64,000 nucleotides of DNA from Planctomycetaceae bacterium. Its GTDB lineage: Bacteria > Planctomycetota > Planctomycetia > Planctomycetales > Planctomycetaceae. The position numbers and the translations under genes are program-made. Under the pieces are notes generated by a model that saw only the letters and a list, made by a program, of their open reading frames with translations, did not search any database and was not told where the DNA came from. Numbering within the stretch: position 1 is the stretch's first letter; each line of letters starts with the position of its first letter. Shown here piece after piece: positions 24,928 through 32,932 of this stretch. The DNA lies in NCBI GenBank assembly GCA_019636285.1, contig JAHBXV010000009.1, positions 62,001-126,000 on the forward strand, written 5' to 3'.

Positions 24928-26004
24928 TCAGTTCCCGCCCTCCATCTCCGCCAGATCCTGTTCGGACGGTCCCTCGTCCGTCGTCGAGGCCACCGGACCG
25001 GACGTCGAGCCATTCGCGAGATGGCGCAACGATTCTTCGATCGACATCGGGCGTTCTCCCGGCAATTGATCGAACCCCTCGCTCGTTCCAAGCTGAAACC
25101 GTCGAAAGTCTTTGGCCATCGATCGTTGATCGGAAATGACGAACGACACCAGAGTGACCAGAAGGGCAAGCGTCACGGCTCCGACAACGCCCAGCATATA
25201 GGGGACAATGCCGGCATCGGGGGGCGGTGTTCGCGGAGTGCGATGGTACTGGATGCGTTTCGCCAACAGGGTGGGAGCGACATGCAGACCAGCTTCGGTC
25301 TCGTAGCCCTCGCGCTTGAAGAAATAGCCAGTCACGCGCACTGGAACCTTCATCGATTCGGCGGGGACAAGATTCTCTGGCAGGCTCGTTGTCACAACCC
25401 GGTACGGGTGCGTGCCGGAATCCGCCGTGAAGACCCATCCTTCGTAGAGTGGGCCGTCATAAGTATCGGGCGGCGAAGGCGGCAGACGAGAGAGACGACG
25501 CAGATCGCCAACAATCGACGTCAATTCGCCCCGCAGGTTCTCGGAATCGGTCATCAGATTGACGTACAACAGATCGGTTCGCGCGGCCCGTTCGAGAATC
25601 GTTCCCGGAGTTTCACGAAGCTGCCGCAAGATCTGGTAATACGCTTCGGCTTCGTCGTGCCGAATCCCGAGCGTATTGTCGCGAACATTCGACAACAGAG
25701 CCGGGTTGAGGTAGGCATCGCCGCCCGTCCGTTCCGTCACCGCTGGAGGGGGAGCGGAATCGCCCGCTTCTTCTGGAGCAAGACGAAATTCGTCGTTGTT
25801 GAGCGGCGGAGCCTCATCGAGCTGAACGCTGTAGTCGATCGCGGCATTCGGATCAGCGGCGGCCGGCTTCACTTCGTCCGGCTTGGTCCACAACGATGGC
25901 AACAGCAGCACCAGCGCCGCGCAGCCCACAAGAATCGACATCAGTCGCAACTGAAACCGCCGCGACAGATAGACCGGAGTCTTGTCGGACACGCGAAACC
26001 GCAT
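24928..26004 (-). CDS. Two-TM membrane protein of unknown function
   Basis: 358 residues from the ATG at 26004, with GAGG upstream; an open frame extends further to 26298 but adds nothing recognisable. A basic N-terminus leads to the first membrane helix (LMSILVGCAALVLLLPSLW, about 20-38). About 230 mainly extracytoplasmic residues follow with no domain I can name. A second helix (MLGVVGAVTLALLVTLVSFVI) comes near 270, then a cytosolic tail rich in Ser and acidic residues. Same strand as the STAS gene, about 107 bp upstream of it, so it may be the first gene of that operon. Confidence 0.65.
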   Translation of the reverse strand: MRFRVSDKTPVYLSRRFQLRLMSILVGCAALVLLLPSLWTKPDEVKPAAADPNAAIDYSVQLDEAPPLNNDEFRLAPEEAGDSAPPPAVTERTGGDAYLNPALLSNVRDNTLGIRHDEAEAYYQILRQLRETPGTILERAARTDLLYVNLMTDSENLRGELTSIVGDLRRLSRLPPSPPDTYDGPLYEGWVFTADSGTHPYRVVTTSLPENLVPAESMKVPVRVTGYFFKREGYETEAGLHVAPTLLAKRIQYHRTPRTPPPDAGIVPYMLGVVGAVTLALLVTLVSFVISDQRSMAKDFRRFQLGTSEGFDQLPGERPMSIEESLRHLANGSTSGPVASTTDEGPSEQDLAEMEGGN

Positions 26005-26366
26005 TCGGACCTGCGCCTCGAAAGGAAAGCCAATCGCCCACGCCAACACTCCGTTCGTGACTGGACGAGACCAACCAGCGAACGCCGTGACGGAGAGAAA
26101 CCGTTTCTCAACCCACAGGATACCCCCGTTACGGGGGTTGTCACAATCGGTCGCCGTCATGGATGTGGAATTCGCCTGGAGAGGAGATTTGGTCGCCAAT
26201 TCCGTGTCGGTCGGGTATCTTCCCGCCTGTCGCGAGCACTTTCGCGCGACCTGTCCCTGGCTCGTCGAACGGACACTGGTTGTCGTTTCAAACCTCATCG
26301 GACGAAGTGATTTCCTGACGACTTCACGGGTTTTCGAGACGCCAATCGCGATTTGAAACGAGTTCC
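26005..26366. other. Gene-free interval between divergent membrane-protein and prolyl oligopeptidase genes
   Basis: About 360 bp without a supported gene. A minus-strand frame is open through 26298 but lacks family similarity. One clear palindrome is present, ACCCCC-GTTAC-GGGGGT at 26122-26138 (extends to an 8-bp perfect match around a single central base). It could be an operator for either divergent gene. No recognisable sigma-70 promoter. Confidence 0.4.
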
Positions 26367-28529
26367 ATGAGAATCGATCCCCTCCTCTCCCGTCCGGCCG
26401 GAATACTGTTCGCGGCCCTGACGATCATCTTCCTGGATGCTTCCCTGATGGCGAATGACCGGATTTATCCAGAAACTCAGGTCGTTAATCAGACCGACGA
26501 CCACCACGGAACCCTGGTCGCCGATCCCTACCGCTGGCTGGAAGACGACGTCCGCCTCAACCCGGACGTTCGCGACTGGGTCACGGCACAGAATGAAGTG
26601 ACGAACCGGTTTCTCGAATCGATCCCGGCCCGGGCGACAATCCTTCGCGAACTCACCGACTTGTGGAACTACGCGAAGTTTTCACCGCCGGCGCGTCACG
26701 GCAAACGGTACTTCTTCTTTCGAAACGACGGGCTGCAGAACCAGAACGTGCTGGTCGCCCAGGAGTCGCTCGATGCCGAACCGACGGTCATTCTCGATCC
26801 CAATACGTGGTCGACCGACGGCACGACGGCGCTCGCGGGAACATCCTTCAGTCTCGACGGGCGGTACCTGGCCTATGGGGTGCAGGAAGCCGGTTCCGAC
26901 TGGCGAACCTGGAAGATTCTCGACCTCGAAACGGGCGATCATCTTTCCGAAGAGCTTCGCTGGATCAAGTTCGTCCAGCCCAGTTGGCTGAAGGACAACA
27001 GCGGCTTCGTCTATTCCCGGTACCCCGAACCGACCGAAGACGGTGAATTTCAATCACTCAATTTGAATCAGAAGATCTACCTCCATCGGCTGAGGACGCC
27101 CCAAAGCGAGGACGTACTGGTCCACGAGCGAACCGATCATCCGGAATGGGGCTTTGGCGCCGAAGTCAGCGACGACGGCAAGCTGATCGTCATCACGGCC
27201 TGGATCGGGACCGATGATCGGTACATGGTGTTTTACAAGCGAGTCGCCAACATGACGGCTCCAGCAATACACCTGGTGGGCGAATTCGATCACGAATATT
27301 CGTTCCTGGGCAATGACGGCGAACGCCTCTACTTCAAGACCGACCAGGGCGCGCCGCGTAAGCGGATCGTCGCGATCGAACTGGGCAACCCGGATTCCGC
27401 GAATTGGCGGGAGATCGTTCCCGAACAGGGTGACGTGCTTGAGGGCGTCAAGCTCCTGGGCGAGACGTTCATCGCGGACTATCTACACGATGCGGTTTCG
27501 CGCGTTCGCCTGTTTCGCACGTCCGGTGCCGAACAGCCGCCGCTGGAACTGCCGGGACTGGGATCGGCGGGTGACTTCACCGGCGAACGAACCGACCACG
27601 AGACGTTCTACCAGTTTTCGAGCTTTGCCACGCCGCCGTCGGTTTTTCAGTACGACCTCAAAACAGGCGAAACCCGCCTGATTCGTCGGGCCAAGGTTGA
27701 CGTTAATCCCGACGAGTTTGTTGTCCGGCAGGTCTTCGTGACCAGTACGGGGGGAGCGCGCATTCCCATGTTTGTCGCGCACCGCAAGGATCTCGATTTT
27801 TCCCAACCCCAGCCCACGCTTTTGTACGGTTATGGCGGCTTCAGTATTTCGCTCACGCCCGGTTTCAGCGTCTCACGCGTGTTGTGGATGAAGCACGGGG
27901 GCGTGTTCGCGCTCGCCAATCTGCGGGGCGGCGGCGAGTACGGCGAAGACTGGCATCGCGCCGGAACCAAACTCAACAAGCAGAACGTCTTCGACGACTT
28001 CCAGAACTGCGCGAGCTGGCTGATCGAACAGAAAATCACGTCGCCGGAGAAGCTGGCGATCCAGGGAGGCAGCAACGGCGGCCTCCTTGTGGGAGCCTGC
28101 ATGACCCAGCGGCCGGACTTGTTCGCGGCGTGCCTCCCGGCCGTCGGCGTCATGGACATGCTGCGGTTCCACCGCTTCACGGCAGGACGATTCTGGGTCG
28201 ACGACTATGGCTCGGCCGACAGCCCCGATGAGTTCCAGGCCCTGTTGCGCTATTCGCCGTATCACAATCTTCGGTTGGGAACTCATTATCCGGCCACGCT
28301 AATCACGACGGCGGATACAGACGATCGCGTGGTTCCGGGACACAGCTTCAAGTTCGCGGCGCGTTTGCAGGCTTGCCAGGCCGGTCCAGCACCCACGCTG
28401 ATCCGCATTGAAACGCGAGCCGGCCACGGTGCTGGCAAACCGACGTCCAAAATCATCGAAGAAACCGCGGATCAATTCGCGTTTCTTGTCAAAGTCTTGC
28501 ACATGGATTGGAAGCAGGGCGACAAATAG
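26367..28529 (+). CDS. Prolyl oligopeptidase family serine peptidase (S9A)
   Basis: 720 residues with a signal-like N-terminus (ILFAALTIIFLDASLMA) that suggests export. The peptidase opening DPYRWLEDD and the seven-blade propeller region are normal. The catalytic domain shows IQGGSNGGLLVGACM with Ser569, TTADTDDRVVPGHS with the probable catalytic Asp652, and AGHGAGKPTSK with His687, spaced as in porcine POP (554/641/680). It cleaves short peptides after proline, presumably in the periplasm. The total length matches the family. A monocistronic-looking gene; the MDR oxidoreductase starts 90 bp downstream. Confidence 0.95.
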   Translation: MRIDPLLSRPAGILFAALTIIFLDASLMANDRIYPETQVVNQTDDHHGTLVADPYRWLEDDVRLNPDVRDWVTAQNEVTNRFLESIPARATILRELTDLWNYAKFSPPARHGKRYFFFRNDGLQNQNVLVAQESLDAEPTVILDPNTWSTDGTTALAGTSFSLDGRYLAYGVQEAGSDWRTWKILDLETGDHLSEELRWIKFVQPSWLKDNSGFVYSRYPEPTEDGEFQSLNLNQKIYLHRLRTPQSEDVLVHERTDHPEWGFGAEVSDDGKLIVITAWIGTDDRYMVFYKRVANMTAPAIHLVGEFDHEYSFLGNDGERLYFKTDQGAPRKRIVAIELGNPDSANWREIVPEQGDVLEGVKLLGETFIADYLHDAVSRVRLFRTSGAEQPPLELPGLGSAGDFTGERTDHETFYQFSSFATPPSVFQYDLKTGETRLIRRAKVDVNPDEFVVRQVFVTSTGGARIPMFVAHRKDLDFSQPQPTLLYGYGGFSISLTPGFSVSRVLWMKHGGVFALANLRGGGEYGEDWHRAGTKLNKQNVFDDFQNCASWLIEQKITSPEKLAIQGGSNGGLLVGACMTQRPDLFAACLPAVGVMDMLRFHRFTAGRFWVDDYGSADSPDEFQALLRYSPYHNLRLGTHYPATLITTADTDDRVVPGHSFKFAARLQACQAGPAPTLIRIETRAGHGAGKPTSKIIEETADQFAFLVKVLHMDWKQGDK

Positions 28530-28619
28530 CCCCACGGTCGGCGTACCGCTGGAATGCGACAGCCGTCGTTTCTGGTGACCTGATGGCATTTCAGCGGTAT
28601 GGTCGTGAGGAGAAACGAG

Positions 28620-29630
28620 ATGCACGCGGTCCGCGTTGAGTCGTTCGGAGAACCTGCCGAGGTTGCCAAAGCCCAGGATGTCTCCGACGTGGCGGCCGGG
28701 GCCGGGCAGGCGGTGATCCGCATGCTCCGCGCTCCGGTCAATCCTTCCGACCTGATGACGATTCGCGGCACCTATACCGTGCGGCCAAAGTTGCCTTTCA
28801 CTCCCGGCTACGAGGGCGTGGGGATCGTCGAGCAGGCCCCTGGACTGATGGGGCGGCTCTTTCTCGGCAAACGAGTGGTCGTGCTGCAAAGCCAGACCGG
28901 CACCTGGGGGGAACGAGCCGTTGCCCCCATTCGCTCGCTGATTCCGGTTCCGCGAGACATGTCCGATGAACAGGCCGCGATGTTCTTCGTAAACCCGGCG
29001 ACGGCCTACCTGCTGACGCGCGAAGTCCTATCGCTGGGCAACGAAGACTGGCTTCTTCAAAGTGCCGCGACCTCGGCGGTGGGTCGCGCGGTGATTCGGC
29101 TCGGCCGAAAGTTCGGTTTTCGGACCATTAATCTCGTCCGCCGCGAAAGTGATGTGGAGCCGCTGCGGCAACTGGGTGCCGATCGCGTCGTGGTCGTTAA
29201 CGATTCTCCGATATTCCGCGAACAGCTTCAGCCCATAGTGGCCGAGTGTTGCGGCACCGCCGGATTAAAAGCCGCCATCGACCCTGTCGGCGGAGAAACA
29301 GGAACGGCCGCCGCATCCGTCCTCGGAAATGGCGGCCGCCTGGTTTTGTATGGCTCGCTCACGGATCAGCCGATTTCGGTTGACCCTCGTCATTTGCTGA
29401 CTGTGGGCGCGACGATCTCCAGCTTCTGGTTGGGGCGAACGATGGCGGAGCGGTCGCTTCTTTCAAAACTCAAGTTGATTCGCGCCCTGACAAACCTTCA
29501 TCGAGAAGGCGTCTTTGAAACAGACGTCGCCGCGAACTATTCCCTTTCGGACGTTGCGCAGGCCTGCAAACACGCCGAGCAACCAGGGAAACGCGGAAAA
29601 GTCATCCTGCGCTGCGACTCAACGAAATAG
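28620..29630 (+). CDS. Zinc-independent MDR oxidoreductase (enoyl reductase/quinone reductase-like)
   Basis: 336 residues from the ATG at 28620, with GAGGAG ahead; an ATG at 28599 adds seven residues. APVNPSDLMTIRGTYTVRPK and PFTPGYEGVGIVEQ are the MECR-branch start of medium-chain dehydrogenases. SAATSAVGRAVIRLGRKFGF is a degenerate AxxGxVG nucleotide loop. AAIDPVGGETGTAAASVLGN and GRLVLYGSLT follow. The structural zinc Cys cluster is absent. Likely an NADPH-dependent reductase of 2-enoyl thioesters or quinones. It is followed by a dispersed palindrome. Confidence 0.85.
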   Translation: MHAVRVESFGEPAEVAKAQDVSDVAAGAGQAVIRMLRAPVNPSDLMTIRGTYTVRPKLPFTPGYEGVGIVEQAPGLMGRLFLGKRVVVLQSQTGTWGERAVAPIRSLIPVPRDMSDEQAAMFFVNPATAYLLTREVLSLGNEDWLLQSAATSAVGRAVIRLGRKFGFRTINLVRRESDVEPLRQLGADRVVVVNDSPIFREQLQPIVAECCGTAGLKAAIDPVGGETGTAAASVLGNGGRLVLYGSLTDQPISVDPRHLLTVGATISSFWLGRTMAERSLLSKLKLIRALTNLHREGVFETDVAANYSLSDVAQACKHAEQPGKRGKVILRCDSTK

Positions 29631-29652
29631 TGCTCTTGTCAAAGATTCCGGC

Positions 29653-29726
29653 GTGTGCCACTGGCTTTGCCAGTGTGCCTTTAGTTGATCGGCGCATAAG
29701 ACGCACTGGCAGAGCCAGTGGCACAC
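29653..29726. repeat. Dispersed palindrome, copy 1 (GTGTGCCACTGGC...)
   Basis: GTGTGCCACTGGC at the left is the reverse complement of GCCAGTGGCACAC at the right, and each arm also holds an inner CACTGGC/GCCAGTG palindrome. The centre reads TGCCTTTAGTTGATCGGCGC. The same layout recurs at 46257-46332 and half of it at 50512-50540. It lies between converging genes. Confidence 0.85.
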
Positions 29727-29782
29727 GAAAATCAGGCCGTGACAAGGCAGTCGTTTCATAGGCTGCTCACTGTGCCAGCCAA

Positions 29783-30592
29783 TCAGGCCGGCCAGATCTG
29801 GCTGCCCCCGTCGACTCGCAGAACCTGGCCTGTCACGAACTGTCCGAGCGGCCCGGCGAAGAACTCGACCACGCGTGTGACTTCATCGACAAGCCCGACA
29901 CGATCGAGCGTTCCGTCCTCGACCAGACGCTCTTCAGGAACATGTCGAGTTCCCAAAAACCGTCCCGTTCGTGTATCTCCCGGCGCCAGGCTGTTGACGG
30001 TGATGTTGTACGGACGCAACTGGGCGGCCAGGCAGCGGGTGTATTCGACGACGGCCGCCTTCGCGGTCGAATAGATCGCGCTCGTGTCGTTGCCTTTGAA
30101 CGCGGCAATCGAGCTGATGGTGAGAATGCGGCCATTCTTCCGCGGCATCATCCGCTGAGCGGCCTGCTGGCAGATAAAGACCGTCGTCAACAGATTGCGA
30201 TCGAGAACGGCTCGGACATCGACTTCCTTGATGCCAACGGCATCGTTGGGATTCGGCTTGCCCCCGGCCGCAGCGATGTCGCCGCCAGCGTTATGCACCA
30301 GAATATCGATCGGCCCAAGCTCCTGCTCGACCGTCTCCACGATGCGGGCACACTCAGCTCCGACCGTCAGGTCTCCCAGCACGCGAATCGTCTTCACGCC
30401 ATGAGCTTCGCCGATCGAGCGGGCGGTCTCCGTCAGCGTCGTCCCTTCGCCATATTCAGCCGGGCCGTTTTCGCGCATGCCATGAATCGCGACGGAACAT
30501 CCCAGGGCCGCCAGATGCTCGGCGAACGATCGTCCCAGTCCGCGTCCCGCCCCGGTCACCAGCGCGACTTTTCCAGCAAATCCTTCGGACAA
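29783..30592 (-). CDS. Short-chain dehydrogenase/reductase (FabG-like SDR)
   Basis: 269 residues. VALVTGAGRGLGRSFAEHLA is TGxxxGxG, VHNAGGDIAAAGG is the NAG motif with a Gly/Ala insert, and ISSIAAFKGNDTSAIYSTAK carries the catalytic Ser and YxxxK. VNSLAPGDTRTGRF and VTGQVLRVDGGSQIW are the family ends. Probably NADP(H)-dependent, acting on a ketoacyl, sugar or sterol-like substrate that cannot be specified. The cysteine desulfurase gene is 45 bp upstream on the same strand, so an operon is possible. Confidence 0.93.
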   Translation of the reverse strand: MSEGFAGKVALVTGAGRGLGRSFAEHLAALGCSVAIHGMRENGPAEYGEGTTLTETARSIGEAHGVKTIRVLGDLTVGAECARIVETVEQELGPIDILVHNAGGDIAAAGGKPNPNDAVGIKEVDVRAVLDRNLLTTVFICQQAAQRMMPRKNGRILTISSIAAFKGNDTSAIYSTAKAAVVEYTRCLAAQLRPYNITVNSLAPGDTRTGRFLGTRHVPEERLVEDGTLDRVGLVDEVTRVVEFFAGPLGQFVTGQVLRVDGGSQIWPA

Positions 30593-30637
30593 AATCGTCG
30601 TCTCCCCAATCAGTTGGTGCTTCGCACAGTTCAGGAT

Positions 30638-31828
30638 CTAGATCGCCCAATCGCCGGACGGCATGATCGGACTTTTCGGGGCAGACCGCAACTGGTTGAC
30701 GACTCGTGCGATCTCGTCCACGGCCGCGTCGATCTCATCGCTGGTTGTCTCGCGTCCCAGTCCGAACCGTAGCGAAGCCGTTGCCAGGCGATCATCGAGC
30801 CCCATCGCCTTCAGAACAGGACTCGGTTCCCCGTCTCCCACCGTGCAGGCCGATCCGGAGCTCACGACAACGCGATCAAGCCCCACCAGTAACGCGGGAC
30901 CATCGACATCGGAAATCGAAACATGCAGGTTCCCCGGCAGGCGCGTCACTTTTGGGCCATTCCAATGGAGGTCGGGAATCTCATGCGACAACCCCGCCCA
31001 TAATCGATTGACCAGCGCGCTCCACTGCGGCCAACATCCGGGGAGCACATTGGTCGCCAGTTCGGCCGCCGTGCCAAAGCCAACCGCCAGCGCGACGGGA
31101 ATCGTGCCGCCTCGGCGCTGCTGTTGCTGCCCACCACCCTCCAGAAGAGGTTCCAGCCGCAATCTCCGCGAACCAGGCCGCAAGACCACTGCACCAATCC
31201 CCTGCGGTCCATAACACTTATGAGCCGACAGACTCACCAGATGGGCCGGAAATCGCCCGCTGACAAGCGGCAAGCGTCCGAGTGCCTGCGACGCATCCGT
31301 ATGCAGCCAGACCCCGCGCGATTCGCATTCCCGATAGATCTCTTCCAGCGGAGTGACGGCTCCCACTTCGTGACTGGCAAGAATCAGGCTGACGAGTTCG
31401 GTCTCCGGGCGGAGCGACTCCAGGACCGCGGCCGGATCGGGCAAACCTTCAGACGTCAGCGGCACAACGGTGAGATCGATCGCCTGTCGCCGAGCCAGTG
31501 ATTTCAGCGGGACAAGAATCGAAGAGTGTTCGCCCGCCGATGTCACCACATGCGGACGACCTTTCCCCCGGCTCAGGACGCCCTTCATCGCGAGATTATT
31601 GGCCTCGGTCGCGCCGCTGGTCAGGATCACATCGTCAGCCGCCGCGCCAACGGCAGTTGCGATCTTTCCGAGCGCCTCGTCAACAGCCTGCCGTGCCACT
31701 CGGCCGAGACGATGCGACGATGACGGGTTACCGAATTTCTCTCGCCACCAGGGCTCCATCGCCGCGCGGACTTCGGGAGCAACCGGCGTCGTGGCGTGAT
31801 GATCGAGATAAATCACGGTGTCAGGCAT
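30638..31828 (-). CDS. Cysteine desulfurase (NifS/IscS family, class V aminotransferase)
   Basis: 396 residues. IYLDHHATTPVAPEVRAAM, TSGATEANNLAMKGVL, HTDASQALG and SLSAHKCYGPQGIGAVVL with the PLP-binding Lys are standard blocks. The sulfur-accepting Cys lies in SSGSACTVGDGEPSPVL, with the short IscS-type loop. A stretch of consecutive Gln (GGGQQQQRRGGTIPVALAVG) is a mild oddity in the usual GGGQERGRRAGT element. It takes sulfur from cysteine for Fe-S clusters or tRNA thiolation. No iscU, iscR or mnmA in the window. Confidence 0.93.
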   Translation of the reverse strand: MPDTVIYLDHHATTPVAPEVRAAMEPWWREKFGNPSSSHRLGRVARQAVDEALGKIATAVGAAADDVILTSGATEANNLAMKGVLSRGKGRPHVVTSAGEHSSILVPLKSLARRQAIDLTVVPLTSEGLPDPAAVLESLRPETELVSLILASHEVGAVTPLEEIYRECESRGVWLHTDASQALGRLPLVSGRFPAHLVSLSAHKCYGPQGIGAVVLRPGSRRLRLEPLLEGGGQQQQRRGGTIPVALAVGFGTAAELATNVLPGCWPQWSALVNRLWAGLSHEIPDLHWNGPKVTRLPGNLHVSISDVDGPALLVGLDRVVVSSGSACTVGDGEPSPVLKAMGLDDRLATASLRFGLGRETTSDEIDAAVDEIARVVNQLRSAPKSPIMPSGDWAI

Positions 31829-31846
31829 GGCAACACGCGTCCTCGG

Positions 31847-32932
31847 TCAGCGCTGGTAGATCGGGAGATAGCCGTAATCAATCGTCAGGGCCAGAACGGC
31901 GAGCGAGGTGCTGTAGACCGGTCCGGCCTGCTGTTCGGTTCCCTGCCGCGCCAGCCAGCTTCCGTCCTCATTTTGCCGGGTCAATAGCTCGCGAACCAGG
32001 AACGGGCGAACGCTCTGCCAGGTCTCACCGCCCAGTTTCCACGCCCCGACGCCGCTGTAATAGACACCGTAATAAAACCATGACTCATCATTTGAGAGCG
32101 GCCGCTGTCTCCAAGTCGTGGCGGCCAGTAAAGATTCATGTGCTTCATGTTCTCCGCAGACTTCCAGCGCGGTAATGCCCGCCCAACTCATCACGGCGGA
32201 TGCCCCGGCTTCGGGCTGATACGCGAACCCGCTGCGACCATCGTGGCAGAGTTTCACGTAGCTGATCGCTCGATCGATCGACTCGGCGGGAACATCGCAG
32301 CCCACATCCTTCGCGGCCCGCAGGGCCAGAAGCTGCCACGCACTCACGCTGAGGTCGCTGTCGACACTGTCAATCTGATAGCGCCAGCCCCCCGTGTGTC
32401 GCGGCGCTTTGAAGACGTCCTGCGAGCGAACCAGAAGTTGCACCGCCTTCACGAGCGCCTGCCGAACCTGCTGAGACTGCGGTTCATCGACCATCCCCAG
32501 AACTTCGGACAGCATGAGCGTGCTGATGCCGTGATCGTACATCGGCCCATGTCCACGCCGGTCAATCAGCATGCCGTTTTCGACCTGGTGGGCCAGCACA
32601 TAGTCGACCCCACGGCGGATGACATCGCGGTATTGCGGTTCGCCCGGCGTATAACCGCTCGCCATGAGCGCCATGATCGACAGCGACGTGGCGGACGTCG
32701 TCTCGCCCCCGTAATTGTCGATCGACCACCCTCCCGACGGCTGTTGCCGAGACACGAGAAAGCGAATCGCCTTTTCGATCGACGCATCAACAGCCGCATT
32801 GTCCGGTTCATCTTGGCCGGAAACGCGATGCGGGACGATCAGACCCGAGATGATCAGGAGCGAGGCCATGAACGCCCTGGCCAGGGACGCTAGGAGCGAG
32901 CCACGGCCTTTCGCGAATCGCGGGTGACTCAC
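31847..32932 (-). CDS. Exported prenyltransferase/squalene-oxidase-repeat (alpha/alpha toroid) protein
   Basis: 361 residues from a GTG whose codon overlaps the upstream stop (GTGA). A signal peptide (ASLLIISGLIVPHRVSG) precedes repeated helical-hairpin units such as AIRFLVSRQQPSGGWSIDNY, GVDYVLAHQVENGMLI and ELLTRQNEDGSWLARQG. These carry the GxW motif of terpenoid-cyclase/prenyltransferase repeats. It has no DxDD or DCTAE cyclase motif, so catalysis is not implied; planctomycetes encode many such secreted toroids. Coupled to the 1,167-residue gene immediately upstream, it may act with it in the envelope. Confidence 0.85.
   Translation of the reverse strand: MSHPRFAKGRGSLLASLARAFMASLLIISGLIVPHRVSGQDEPDNAAVDASIEKAIRFLVSRQQPSGGWSIDNYGGETTSATSLSIMALMASGYTPGEPQYRDVIRRGVDYVLAHQVENGMLIDRRGHGPMYDHGISTLMLSEVLGMVDEPQSQQVRQALVKAVQLLVRSQDVFKAPRHTGGWRYQIDSVDSDLSVSAWQLLALRAAKDVGCDVPAESIDRAISYVKLCHDGRSGFAYQPEAGASAVMSWAGITALEVCGEHEAHESLLAATTWRQRPLSNDESWFYYGVYYSGVGAWKLGGETWQSVRPFLVRELLTRQNEDGSWLARQGTEQQAGPVYSTSLAVLALTIDYGYLPIYQR

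Noticed and set aside
24845-26298. Long 5' extensions of the STAS and two-TM genes (TTG at 24847 and the frame open to 26298)
   Set aside because: The added residues lack domains and ATG starts with better sites lie inside.
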